A program made the translations under genes and the position numbers. Shown piece by piece: positions 1 to 12,076 of a stretch of 64,000 nt of DNA. The stretch's first letter is position 1. Each line of letters opens with the position of its first letter. This stretch comes from Seriola aureovittata (taxonomy: Eukaryota; Chordata; Actinopteri; Carangiformes; Carangidae). The stretch is taken from assembly GCF_021018895.1 (NCBI RefSeq), contig NC_079366.1, forward strand, positions 23,297,896 to 23,361,895. The letters run 5' to 3'. The notes beneath the pieces are model-generated. The model had not been told where the DNA came from, made no database searches, and was given only the letters and a program-made list of their open reading frames with translations.

Positions 1-754
1 ATCATCAGACACAGACATTTAGCAAGAAAAAGATGCTAGCGAGGTACATTTAGGCCTCAGTTTTTTTTAGAACCTGACCCATACTTTGTACTAAAAGTCA
101 ATATCTGCTTCAATTTTGACCATTTTTTCTTTAATCCTGTCTCTTACAAGTCCTCCAAATGTATGGAAGTGCAATACTAAATTACTGGAATACTCCTTTT
201 CACCAGCTCGTCTCTCACATAAGAGAGTTTCACAAATAGCATCACTTACAAAATTATCAGTGATGCATAATTTTAAATATCCACTTATTTTTACATTAAA
301 CAAAGTAAAAGATTACTTGCCTACAGCTTTAATCCCAATTCCATTCACTATCATGACAAAAAAGTGACTTCAGAGAAGCCATGACTGAGCCTCCTGACAG
401 CCTGTTGCCTCTAATGCATTCTGTGTCTTCACACCATAACAGATTTGTTCTCCCTAGTTTCACAGTTATTGCCCGTTCACTGACAGTACAGCCAAACACA
501 AATGTTTATAGATGGGCCCTGGGGATAAAGCTTTCTGCAAAACAGGGGTCTTGACATGAAAAACCTGGGAATTGTAGGTTTATGATTTCACTAGCAGGCG
601 CTCAAATTGGTGCCCCTTTTCTCTATTTCATACACTCTGTTTGAGGTAATATCTACTGAATTACTTTTAGTTGTGTAAACTATTTAGGCATCCTCTATAG
701 GAAAATGAAAAAAGATGAGACGGTATGCATCATAAACATAAATATTTGTGTTAA
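1..754. other. Left flank, no supported gene
   Basis: AT-rich. Open frames of about 70-80 codons occur on both strands at 91-367 but have no recognised similarity and neither begins with a convincing start. Confidence 0.5.
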
Positions 755-1290
755 GTCAAATTTATGAGACAGAAAGTGATCATTTTTACTTACAAATCAT
801 AATTAAGAGGGAATATCAAAAATGTTGAATTAATCACAAAAGTCAAAATTATGAGATACTAACAATTATGAAATATGAAAATTTAGAGAGATATGTCAAA
901 GTTTTAAGTGAGATTCAAGTTAATCAGTCAAAATAATGAGAGAGTAAGTCTGAATTTTAAGACACTAAAACAAAATAATGAGATATGGAGTCGAAGTTGT
1001 GAGATGGTAAAAAGTCAAAACTGTGTGCTATGAAATCAAAATGGTGGGATACCAAATTAGTTATTATAATACTTGGATAAGTCAAATATAAAATTAGGAG
1101 TTCATTGAAACGATAAAATATTATATCAGAATTATGAAGTATGTCAAATTATATCAATTTAAAAAGAAATTGGTGAGAGATAGTTTTTGACTTAGTACTT
1201 CAAATTCATGAAAGTAAAAAAAATAAAAAATCAGCGACTAATGTCAAGATAATGAGATAGTAAATCAAAATTTTCAGATAGCACCTATTA
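755..1290. repeat. Degenerate AT-rich tandem repeat (about 25-bp unit)
   Basis: Irregular repetition of a unit containing AAGTCAAAATTATGAGATA-like sequence, with substitutions such as TCAAAATAATGAGA, TCAAAACTGTGTGC and TCAAAATGGTGGGA. Similar 'AGTCAAAATTATGAGAT' arrays are common in teleost genomes (recollection). Heavily decayed. Confidence 0.65.
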
Positions 1291-1559
1291 TCTTATATCT
1301 TTTTATTATCATGTCTAACTGGATCCTGACTGTATGTCTCCCTCTTCCCAGCCAGTCTTCCACAGCTAGAGGGAGACAGTGCTTTCTTGTGGGACGCCTT
1401 GGCTGCTTTGAGGACCGTCTTTGCCGACATGTCCTTGTTTGTGCGTTTTAATCAGCGATTGGAAAATAACAGGTAGCCTTGTCCGTCCGCCTCTCGCACC
1501 CATAGACACCCAGGAGGAAATAGGTGGTGTGTGGGGGCGATTAAATCAAAAATAAACCC

Positions 1560-1893
1560 CATTTGACACGGCGGGTGGCTCCTTTTTCCTGTGCTGTTTT
1601 TTTTGTGTTAGTGTGGCCGACAGAAGAAGCAGTCCGCTGGGTACAACAGCCGGGTTGAATCGCAACGTGTTTGTACAGAGAGCCACCGCAGTCGGGCTGT
1701 GTTTTTATATGAACCAGGCTGCTGTGATCGGGCTGCCGTCAGCCCGTCTCGCCGCCTCTGGACAGATGGTCGCCGTGATTCACGCTTGAATTTAGAGCCA
1801 TTAAAGACGACATCGTGGATATGGAATGGTGCATGCCGCTGGGCCAAGTGTTCCGCCTCTGAAAAACACCGGAATCATGGACAGTCATCCGCT
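1560..1893 (+). other. klhl2: KLHL2 first exon, mostly 5' UTR (5' end unknown)
   Basis: Relatively GC-rich stretch between AT-rich flank and a strong donor (GT at 1894, gtaagt). The chosen ATG at 1877 has a purine at -3 and G at +4, and MDSHPL then aligns in length with the human N-terminus. In the same frame, ATG 1826 is open from a TAA at 1802 and would add 17 residues. The transcription start is not resolved; no TATA box was seen. Confidence 0.6.
1877..1893 (+). CDS. klhl2: KLHL2 coding exon 1
   Basis: Encodes MDSHP plus two bases of the next codon. The donor gtaagt follows directly. Intron 1 is 2.7 kb and carries a (GT)n tract 41 bp after the donor. Confidence 0.75.
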
Positions 1894-1933
1894 GTAAGTG
1901 CTAAAAGCCGTGTGTGTGCGTGCGTGCGCGCGC

Positions 1934-1968
<35 letters not shown>

Positions 1969-4815
1969 GACGTTTCCCAGTGGCTGCTTGACTGATGGTG
2001 CCGCATTGACAGAGACAGCGGCCAGCCGGTGTGGCTGCTCACTGACCGGTGGGATGGGGACCGGGGACTGACACCGAGCCTTGTCGGTGCAGGCTGGAGG
2101 ATTTCTGCCTCTGTTTGTTGGGGGATAACGGAGGTGTTTTGTTGGCAGTACAGAGGGCGTGTGTTAACTGCTATAAAGCCATGTGTGTGTGGGTGTGTTT
2201 GTGACAGAAAACAAGGGACACGTGATTTTGTCTTGAGCAACATCATTATATGTAAGTCTTGGATGCTTTTATTGTGAAAGAAAGGCCATTGGTGTGTGCT
2301 GAACAGTGATAGAAAGTAACTAAGTACACTTATATTTTTGAGGTACTTTGCTTGAGTGTTTCCATTTTCTACTATGTTCTACTTCCATCCCATTACACAG
2401 AAGCAGATATTCTACTTTTTTACTCCACTGCATTTATTGCATTTATTTGACACCTATGGCAAGTGGTTTCAGAACACGATTTCACATACAAAACATATTT
2501 AATATTATACAATACAAGACACGAATAACTGCTACACAGGCACCATTTTTGCATGAAAATAACATACACAAAATAAGAAGATTATTGTTCTTCAACCCTT
2601 CTGACTTCAGTTGTAACCATGGTCTCATTTGAAAAGTAAGTAGCTTTAAATTTTACAACCATAAAGTAGGAATGGGTAGAAGATATTCTGAGCCAAAGTT
2701 ACAGAGGCACAAACATGAAATGTAAGTTTTTTTTTCTGCCTCTCTGGAAACATAGTCACAAGAGTCTGAACCAATTCTGTGTCGACAGCTGTTGCAGTGA
2801 TATGTGGATCCATGAAATGCTTTTCTCAGATAAAATCAGGAGACTTACAGCTTTCAAACAATGTATAATTCATCAAGGCTGTGTGAAGAATGAGCCCAGT
2901 ACAGACCAAAACACAACTAAAGCATTGCTACCACGGCCATAGTGTCCCTCAGGCGGGACGGTGTATTTTAAAAAGGTTAAAGGTTAGATCAGGGGTTCAC
3001 AAACCTTTTGTCTCGTGACACTGAAATGATCCAATGAAGAGCTGCAACAGTAGTTCAATGAATCAATTAGTCGATCGTCATAACATTGATCGGCAACTAC
3101 TTTGATACAAATTGTTTATGTAAAAGTTAAAAAAACAAAAATGCCCCAAATTTGCTGTTTTTGATCGTCTCAGATCTGAAGATTTTCTACTTCTCTTTGT
3201 TTTACGTCACTGTAAACTCTGTGCTGTTGGTCAAACAAAACGCGACATTCGCAGATGTAAACTTGAGCTCTGTGAAAACTGGGAGGGACAGTTTTCATGT
3301 TTTTCAGACATTTTAAAAAACGAAATGTTTAATTAATGATTAATCAAGAAAAATAACCAGTGGATTAATCGATAATGATGACAATCCATAGCTGTTGACC
3401 AAATCCAATGTTTCACAAATCATGAATCTTCATCTTGTGATTTATCTTGTGAATCTTAGGAGGGCCCCGGTGCCTTGGGTGGGAACCACTGGACCTAACT
3501 ATACAACCTCAATCAGCTACATCTGTATTAACAATCTAATGCTTTATTTTTGATACTATATGTTTTGCTGATAATACTTGTCCTTTTACTCATGTTGGTT
3601 CTTCAATGACGGACTTTTACTCATAATGGATTATTTTAACATTGTTGTACTACTTAAGTAAAGGAGCTGGATACTTCTTCGACCAACAGTGTTGAATGTT
3701 TGTTAAATTTGTTTGTGTAATTGTGGTTTAAAGCACTGACTGTGCAGCATCGACAAATTCAAATTTATTGTATTGTAAATTGCATAGTAAGCTTCATAAA
3801 GGCAGAATTTAAGGCAGAGCTGGTGTATGAAATTGCATTAGATTGTGCAGGTGTTCCTTACACATGGCTGGATGAACCTGTTAGAGGATCCAAGGGGCCA
3901 AAAGGATTGTTGTTAGGCTCTTACTGACCACCCACTTCCTGGCCTCTGTGCAGTGTATATGTACCCTTTCGCTTCCAAGTTACCATTAAGTACAGAACAC
4001 CTGGGAGACTGTATATGACAGCTTTATTAAATGCCCAGAGACGCCAGCCTTTATGAGTTTCAATTACTCATTAGAGGTCATTTGATTAAGCATCACTTTA
4101 TCAGGGAAATGTACCACGTGAGCCCAATAAAAACTAATAATTAACACCTTAAAATGAGATTGAGACACAGGGGCCCTCTTACAAGACAGGTCCAAAACAT
4201 TAGTAATAATGAAGGTCTGGCCATAGTTGACTTTTTATTTTAGATCCCTAACAAATTATCAGTTCATCAATTTACCAATATTTACCAAAACGTTTTTGCA
4301 ACAGTTCCTTCTTGCTACCAGATTAACCAGCCCTTAAAATGATTACAGACCATCTTTAGAAAAATGAAGTAACAACAATAATACACTCCAAGATGTCCTT
4401 ATACTGATTTTCATGTGTCGGGACACCTTGTTGTGTATTATTGCTTACTTGCATTCCTCCTGTATGTAAAACAACAACTCCAACAGTCCTTTATCTGCCT
4501 TCGGTAATGAGCAACACAATGATCTCTGTCTGCACTATTACTTAGTTATTCTCTATTAATGTGTACATGTTTGTGTGTTTGCCTCATTTATATCTCCCTC
4601 TCAGGTGCACTAGACTTTGTCCACACAGTCAGGACAAAGAGGATGGAGTCGAGAGGCAAGGTCCTGTCACTTTCAACCATCGGCACATGAGGAAGGCGTT
4701 CAGAGTCATGAACGAGCTGCGCAGGTGATACACACTCGTCCTTCACTTCTTTGTTTTTGTCATCATCCCCCAAATCCTTTGTGTACCACCGTCTAAACTT
4801 TAACTGGACATATTT

Positions 4816-4877
<62 letters not shown>

Positions 4878-5888
4878 CATGTCATGCATGTCAATACAGC
4901 CAGAATTTGTTGTGTGACGTGACCATAGTGGCGGAGGATGTAGAAATCGCTGCTCACAGAGTGGTTCTGGCTGCTGGGAGCCCTTACTTCCACGCTATGT
5001 TCACAGGTAAGGATGATTTTCCGTCCCTGCTGCACGACATCTGGCAGGATTTATTTATATATTTTTCATTTTTTGGCATTTGTTTTTTTTTTTACTTCCT
5101 TTTTGCAGAGTACACAGTTGTTTCCTCCGTGGTGATAGAAGGCTCATGTTTGTGTGTGTGCACTAACAGGGGAGATGGCAGAGAGCAGGGCGAAACGAGT
5201 GAGGATAAAGGAGATGGATGGTTGGACTCTGGGCCTGCTGGTAGACTACATCTACACAGCAGAGATACAGGTCACAGAGGATAACGTGCAGGTACGCACA
5301 CACACGCTCACACACATGCTCACACACACACACACACACACACACATAAGTCACACTGCTCAGTAGAAACACAGAAAATTCAAATTTTTGAACGTAATTA
5401 TTGCTACATAGCCAACGTTAGCATTAACAGCTGTTTACTTAACCAGTCTAGAAGAAGTTCAGCATCAAACTCACCGAGAGCTGTCTCTAGTGGTGGAGAG
5501 CAACCCTCTTGTTTTGCTTGTATACTTCTACTTAAGTTAGCATGCTAACCAACTAGCACCTGGTAAGTAAACAGCTGTTAATGCTAACGTTGGCTATGTA
5601 GCAATAGCAAAACTTACAAATACAACTCTCCTCTGCACTTCCAAAACTACCACTTAATGCAGGATATTCTGTGTGTGTGTATATGTGTGTGACAGGCGTT
5701 GCTGCCTGCAGCGGGCCTGCTCCAGCTGAATGAGGTGAAAAAGGCTTGTTGTGAGTTTCTCAGCTCTCAGCTTCATCCGTCCAACTGTCTGGGAATACGA
5801 GCCTTCGCTGACCTACACGCCTGCTCTCAGCTCCTCACACAGGCCAACAGCTATGCAGGTTTGTGTGTGCAGAGCTCTGTTTTTGTAT

Positions 5889-5920
<32 letters not shown>

Positions 5921-8900
5921 CAGTTTTCATTGCTCTACTAAAACAGGTTTGTGTGTGTGTCTCCTGGACGATGTGGGACAGTGAATGAGACAGAATGAGA
6001 ACAGACATAATTAGTGAAAATGTGGAAATTAGAGAGAAAATAAAACTGTGTTCATCTGCAATCATAATCTTTTTAAATTTTATTTAGAGCAACATTTCAC
6101 TGAGGTGGTTGGGAGTGAAGAGTTCCTAAATTTGGGCATGGAGCAAGTGTCCAGCCTCATTGCCAGCGACAAGCTCACCATCCCCACAGAAGAGAAGGTA
6201 CACACACACTCACACTGCTCAGTATATTGTGCACCGTGGACCAGATCAAGTGTTTTTGTTCCTGATGTGCTTAAAGTGTCTGTGTGTTCATTCGTGTGTA
6301 GGTTTTTGAAGCAGTGATAGCTTGGGTCAACCATGACAAAGATGTCCGCCAGGAACACTTGGCTCACCTGATGGAGCATGTCCGCCTGCCGCTGCTCTCC
6401 AGAGAGTACCTGGTGCAGGTATGAGTGGCTGCATCTGCATCCCTTAAGTGTGACTCGTGTGTGATCACAATCATGTTTTGACCACAAGGTTAACCATCAC
6501 TGCTGCTTGACAACTGCACCGTGCTTAAATGTAATTTTTGTTTTAATTCCCAGAGAGGCTAAATACTCTCTCTGTGTGTTTGCCAACAGAGCAACATGTT
6601 GAAACGTCTCCAGTTCACAGACGTGGTCCAACTAGTTTTTTTTCAGCTTTTGTTGAGGTGGAAAAACATCAGGTGATGTCTTTTCCCACACCAGTGATGA
6701 AGTATATCACATGGTACTCATGACATATGTACATTTTTAGTCAGGTGAATTCAAAGGGCAGCCCGACAGAATTGTGATCCAGAGATCTCAGTCCCACTCT
6801 AATGGTATATATTCTAATTCATTGGTCTCAGATTTGAAGTTTTTTTGTTTTAGTTTTGTGTCTTTTGTCTGTAACCATTTGTAGATATAGATGACTTTAA
6901 ATGTCATTATTTCACTCTTGCTCTGACAGAACTAAGCAAAGATTTGTGACCTAGAATGGTAGTTGTTTTCCCGCGAAGACGGAAAAACTAATTTGTCACA
7001 TACATAATGGCGCATAGCATGATTTGATGTGAAAGACTTGGCTATAATCTCCATAGATTGTGCATAATATAAAATATTAATATCAGGTGTATGATCAAAA
7101 GGTTCTAGTGTGACACAAAGTAAAAACAACGTACAGTGTAATAAGTAGTAGAATATAAGATAGTAATTAAAAAGTGTTTATGGAGCATGGAAGAATAGAT
7201 GTGGTGCAATATTAGACATGAGAAAGTAGAATAAAATGTAAACGTGGGCATTAAAAAATACAACTGAAGCATAGGATGTATTGTAAAGTGGAAAATGTAA
7301 TGTATATGCAAGAGAGCAGTACCATATCATCAGGCAGTATTGGAGACAGGATTTTAATATTTAATCATATCCCTATTGTTACTTTCTGGGTGTGAAAGGA
7401 GCTACAACGCCGAGTTACAAGCGAGCAGATGTGTTTGTTAATTTGACATCCACAGAGTGAATTTTGCAGATGCTTCCCTCTCACAGATGACAGGTTGTTA
7501 TGACGAGAATGCTCTCTATGTGTGTTGTTGACTGATGTGCTTCCACTGCCAACAAAACAACCCTTAGGTGGTTTGAATTTTTGGCTGCACTTGGCTTCAC
7601 AGAAAAAAAAAAAACAACCTGTGAATAATACAGTAGCAGTTGTGAAGAGAATATGGGCAGTGCTTCGCTATTAAAATTTTTTTTTTTTGTTGAATGTGAT
7701 GCAAAGAAAAAAAAACATAAATTTCCAATAGGAAATACACTTAAAATGGTTCAGTGATCTTTATTTGTGTCATGTAGGCCTGTAGAGGCAGATTAAACTC
7801 TCAGTGGATGGACAATGGACAAGAGTGCATGCTGTAATCCTTGTTGTGCATGTGTTTTTAGTTAGTCTTTCAGTTGATGTTGCTGACATTTGAACATTTG
7901 TGTTCATGGCCAAAGCTGTTTGGTATTTCATCTTTTTCAGAAAAAAAACCCATCATTACATTCCCCCTGTTCTCCCAATCTACCATTTAATCTCTACTAT
8001 TAACATCATTCAGGTAAAATCTAAAGACATCCAACAAGTGCCGCAGAAACATTTAGTTTGTCAGCAGAGCTCAGTGCTAGTCTTGATTCATCATAATATC
8101 GTGTTAGGAGTTTCATTTGCTTTTAGTTCAAATATGTTACAACAGTAAAAAGCTGCTGAGTCAGAATCAGAGTCTTTGTAAATCCTGCTGGCTGATTGGC
8201 TCCTCTCTCTCTCTGTTTGGTTGTGTCAGCGGGTAGAGGAGGAGTCTCTCATTAAGAATAGCAGTGCGTGTAAAGACTACCTGATTGAAGCCATGAAGTA
8301 CCACCTGCTGCCAGCTGACCAGAGAGCTCTGATGAAGACTGCACGCACACGCATGAGGACTCCAGCCTGCTGTCCTAAGGTATAAACACAGTCAATACTG
8401 AGCGTCTGTCACAGCAGAAGGTACGAGGACTTACGTGACGCAAAGCTGTAGTTGATGTACAATTCTTAATGTTATGACACTGCTGTTTTGGTCGTTTTTA
8501 GGTGATGGTGGTGGTTGGAGGCCAGGCTCCCAAAGCTATCCGCAGTGTTGAATGTTACGATTTTGAGGAGCAGCGATGGTACCAGGTGGCTGAACTCCCC
8601 ACCAGAAGGTGCAGAGCAGGTAGGAAGCCCTTAAAAACAATAACATTAATTGCATCACAATTACAGGGCTGGATCCTCTGAGGAACGTGGATCTGTCAGA
8701 GGACCTAAAGGCCAGACTAAATCTTCACCTACTCCCCATATCAGACGGTTTGGCATCACCAAAACTAATGATTCAGATGGTTCTCATCAGCTTGTAGATC
8801 ATACAATTCCAGGTGTGTTACCATACCGTTTCCATTTAACAGTTAATAATGTGTAAATACCACCTGTAAACTGAGAAGGTTTTGCTCTACAGTGCTTGTG

Positions 8901-11900
8901 TTACTGGCATATAGTGTACCAGTTTAACAGCTTCAGCTTATTTGTGATACACAGTTTACTGACGGGAATTAACCCTGGAGTTTGTGCCTTGCTTCTGTTA
9001 TTTACCCCTTGTAGTGGCTTTTACACTGGTTTAGTTGTGTTGATATATTTGCCAGTGAGTGATGACCACATGATCACCTGGACACTATACAAAATTCAGC
9101 AGTGCACAATACAATGTAAGATACTGAGAGCTGGAAAGAACCTACATTAGTTATGCCCTCCAAATTCATGTTAACTGAAGAACGCTGTATTTCACAGCAG
9201 CAGGTGAAAATGGAGCGGGGCCTTTTCGGCCCATTGATGTATTCAGTCTAGAAATGCATCTTTTAACTGGGACACAGCTGCAGACTCTGGTAACTTTTTT
9301 TTTAAACACAACCTAGCGACGTTAATAATGAGGCGTGTAAACACTCAGGTCAGATCCACCCCTGTGCTCCATCTCCACTTTGAGGCCCCTTCACCTTTCA
9401 TCTTTATTAAACCAGGCTGTTTATGACGGACTCTGTAGATGTTTCATGAACTGTCCTGTTGGTGTCTTCAGGTGTGGTGTACGTGGGTGGTTGTGTATAC
9501 GCAGTCGGCGGTTTCAACGGGTCTCTGCGTGTACGGACGGTCGACTGTTACGACCCGATGATGGACCGCTGGACGAGTGTGAGCAGCATGCAGGACCGTC
9601 GATCAACGCTCGGAGCTGCTGTGCTCAGTGGACTCCTGTACGCCGTGGGAGGCTTTGACGGCAGCACAGGTACAGCGTTGGTGTTAATGTGTGACTGTGA
9701 TGTTAAAACAGACGTTTAAAAAATTTGTGTGACAACAGAGAATTATAAACTATACGTTTTGTTTATGGTGTTTTTGATACGTGTTCTGTGTGTTTGCAGG
9801 TCTGTCGACAGTGGAGGCGTACAACGCTAAGACGGACGAGTGGTTCCACGTGTTACCCATGAGTACCCGACGCAGCAGTGTAGGAGTGGGTGTCGTAAAT
9901 GGTGAATACAATTCCCAGTTTGGTTTTACAGTCAGCATTTTGAAATAGATTAAGAAGGCAGACAATATAATAGATACACCCAACAATATAATACTGTAGC
10001 CCTGTAATAAATACAACTTGTTTTGAGGCTCAGACAGATGTTGAAGTTACAGTTTGTAGAGGCAGGAATTTGCTTGATGCTGCTGATACGATGACATATT
10101 AATTGAATTCTGCCTATATGGTGATTTGGTGTGACTTTTTATTGGATATATACAATATAAAAATTAGCAAATAAAAAAAAAATGTATGATTTGTAATTGT
10201 ATTGATTTCTATCGTTCTTCACCTCTGGCAGTTTATTCAGTAAATATCCTGTTAAATCATGTTGGTGAAAGGTGTGATTATTTTTTCTCATTGTCAGTGC
10301 AGCTTTTCTGTGTTTGGTGTGTTTTTCCCAAAAACTGAAAAATGAGTTAATATGGCATGGTGTGAAGCTATATAATTATGAAGAAAAAAATCGAAAAATG
10401 CATTTCCAAAGTAATCCCAACTAGACCGTCATCCACCCAGAATGAAAGTCACTTCAGCAAGCAACCCACTTTATTTCCTTTTTCAAAGGTGCTTTACAGG
10501 AGTAAGAAAAGGGAAAAGAGTCACAGAAGACAATATATAAAACAAGGAGAAATAAAAAAATGAAATGATTAGCTTCACAAAATGTATATTCCCTGTATTG
10601 CTGCTGTATTTATGCTTTTCTGTCATTTTGTCCAACACTGCGCCTCTTTCTAACTTATGGATTACAAGCCTGCTTTGTGTGGTTTTCAGGGATCCTCTAT
10701 GCAGTTGGAGGTTATGATGGAGCGACCAGGCAATGTCTGAGTACAGTAGAAGCTTATAACCCAAAAAGCAACTCGTGGAGCTACATCGCTGAGATGGGCA
10801 CAAGACGAAGTGGAGCAGGTCTGTGTTTCTGTGTGTGACCTTCTGTGCACGGTGGTTGGTTAACTGCAAAATATTTTCATAACTTTTTATAAAATGAATG
10901 CCAAAATATGCAGTAGATAAAGGATTCTTTCAGATTTACTGTCAAACAATACAAAAATACACTTATGTTTACATATTTAAAAAAAAAAACATTAAGGAGA
11001 CAGGGGAAGAAGACGCACGTTCAAGAGAAATTCATGACCGAAATGAGACAGGATTATTTACCTGCTCCTGTAACCATTTGTCTAATGTCTTCGCAGGTGT
11101 GGGGGTGTTAAAAGGTTTACTCTACGCTGTGGGTGGACACGATGGTCCATTGGTGAGGAAGAGTTGTGAAGTTTATGATCCGGCCTCCAACAGCTGGCGA
11201 CAAGTAGCTGATATGAACATGTGTCGACGCAACGCAGGTAAGAAAGACAGTCTGTCCACCAACTGTCCTAAAGTGTGAGATGTTCCTCAGTTTGATGTCC
11301 ATGAATCTTCACTCTGTGTATACATGCATGTGTGTGTTTTCAGGTGTGTGTGCTGTAAACAACCTACTGTACGTGGTGGGAGGAGACGATGGCAGCTGTA
11401 ACTTGGCTTCTGTGGAGTTCTACAATCCAAACTCGGACAAGTGGACACTGCTGCCGACCTGCATGAGCACAGGACGCAGTTATGCAGGTGTGAACGTACA
11501 CACTGACAAAATGTAAAGGTGTCTGTTTGTAAGGCTGTAAGGCTTCACTAATTTAGCTTTTTAAAAAAAAACCCAAAACATTTAACGTTTTGCAAGCAGC
11601 TGATTTAATTTCTCTATTCTGTTTTTCTCATCAGTAGCTACAAACAAATTCATCATTAAAAACGAACAACATGAATTATTTAAATGTTTGTTATTCCAGA
11701 TCTATAATAAGAGTGGAACACAGTCATTTAGGGAACAGTGTGAGAGTTTGTATACATCCACCATGAAGTGATGTATCTTGTTACTAAAAATAAATATTCA
11801 TACTAATTTTATAACACTGATTCAGCCATATTGCCTGGCCCTATCCCAGGACTCACGTACAGTAAAATGTAGCATCAGTAAACTGAGCACAACATACTGA

Positions 11901-12024
11901 TGTTTACCAAATGATACCAAAGGGACACAGAAGGTAATAGGTCTAATTTTGCTTTTACTGCCTTACTGCTGTTCAGGAGATGATATCTTGATCTTTAGTC
12001 TGATGTGAGACTGTGTGTGGGCAG

Positions 12025-12076
<52 letters not shown>

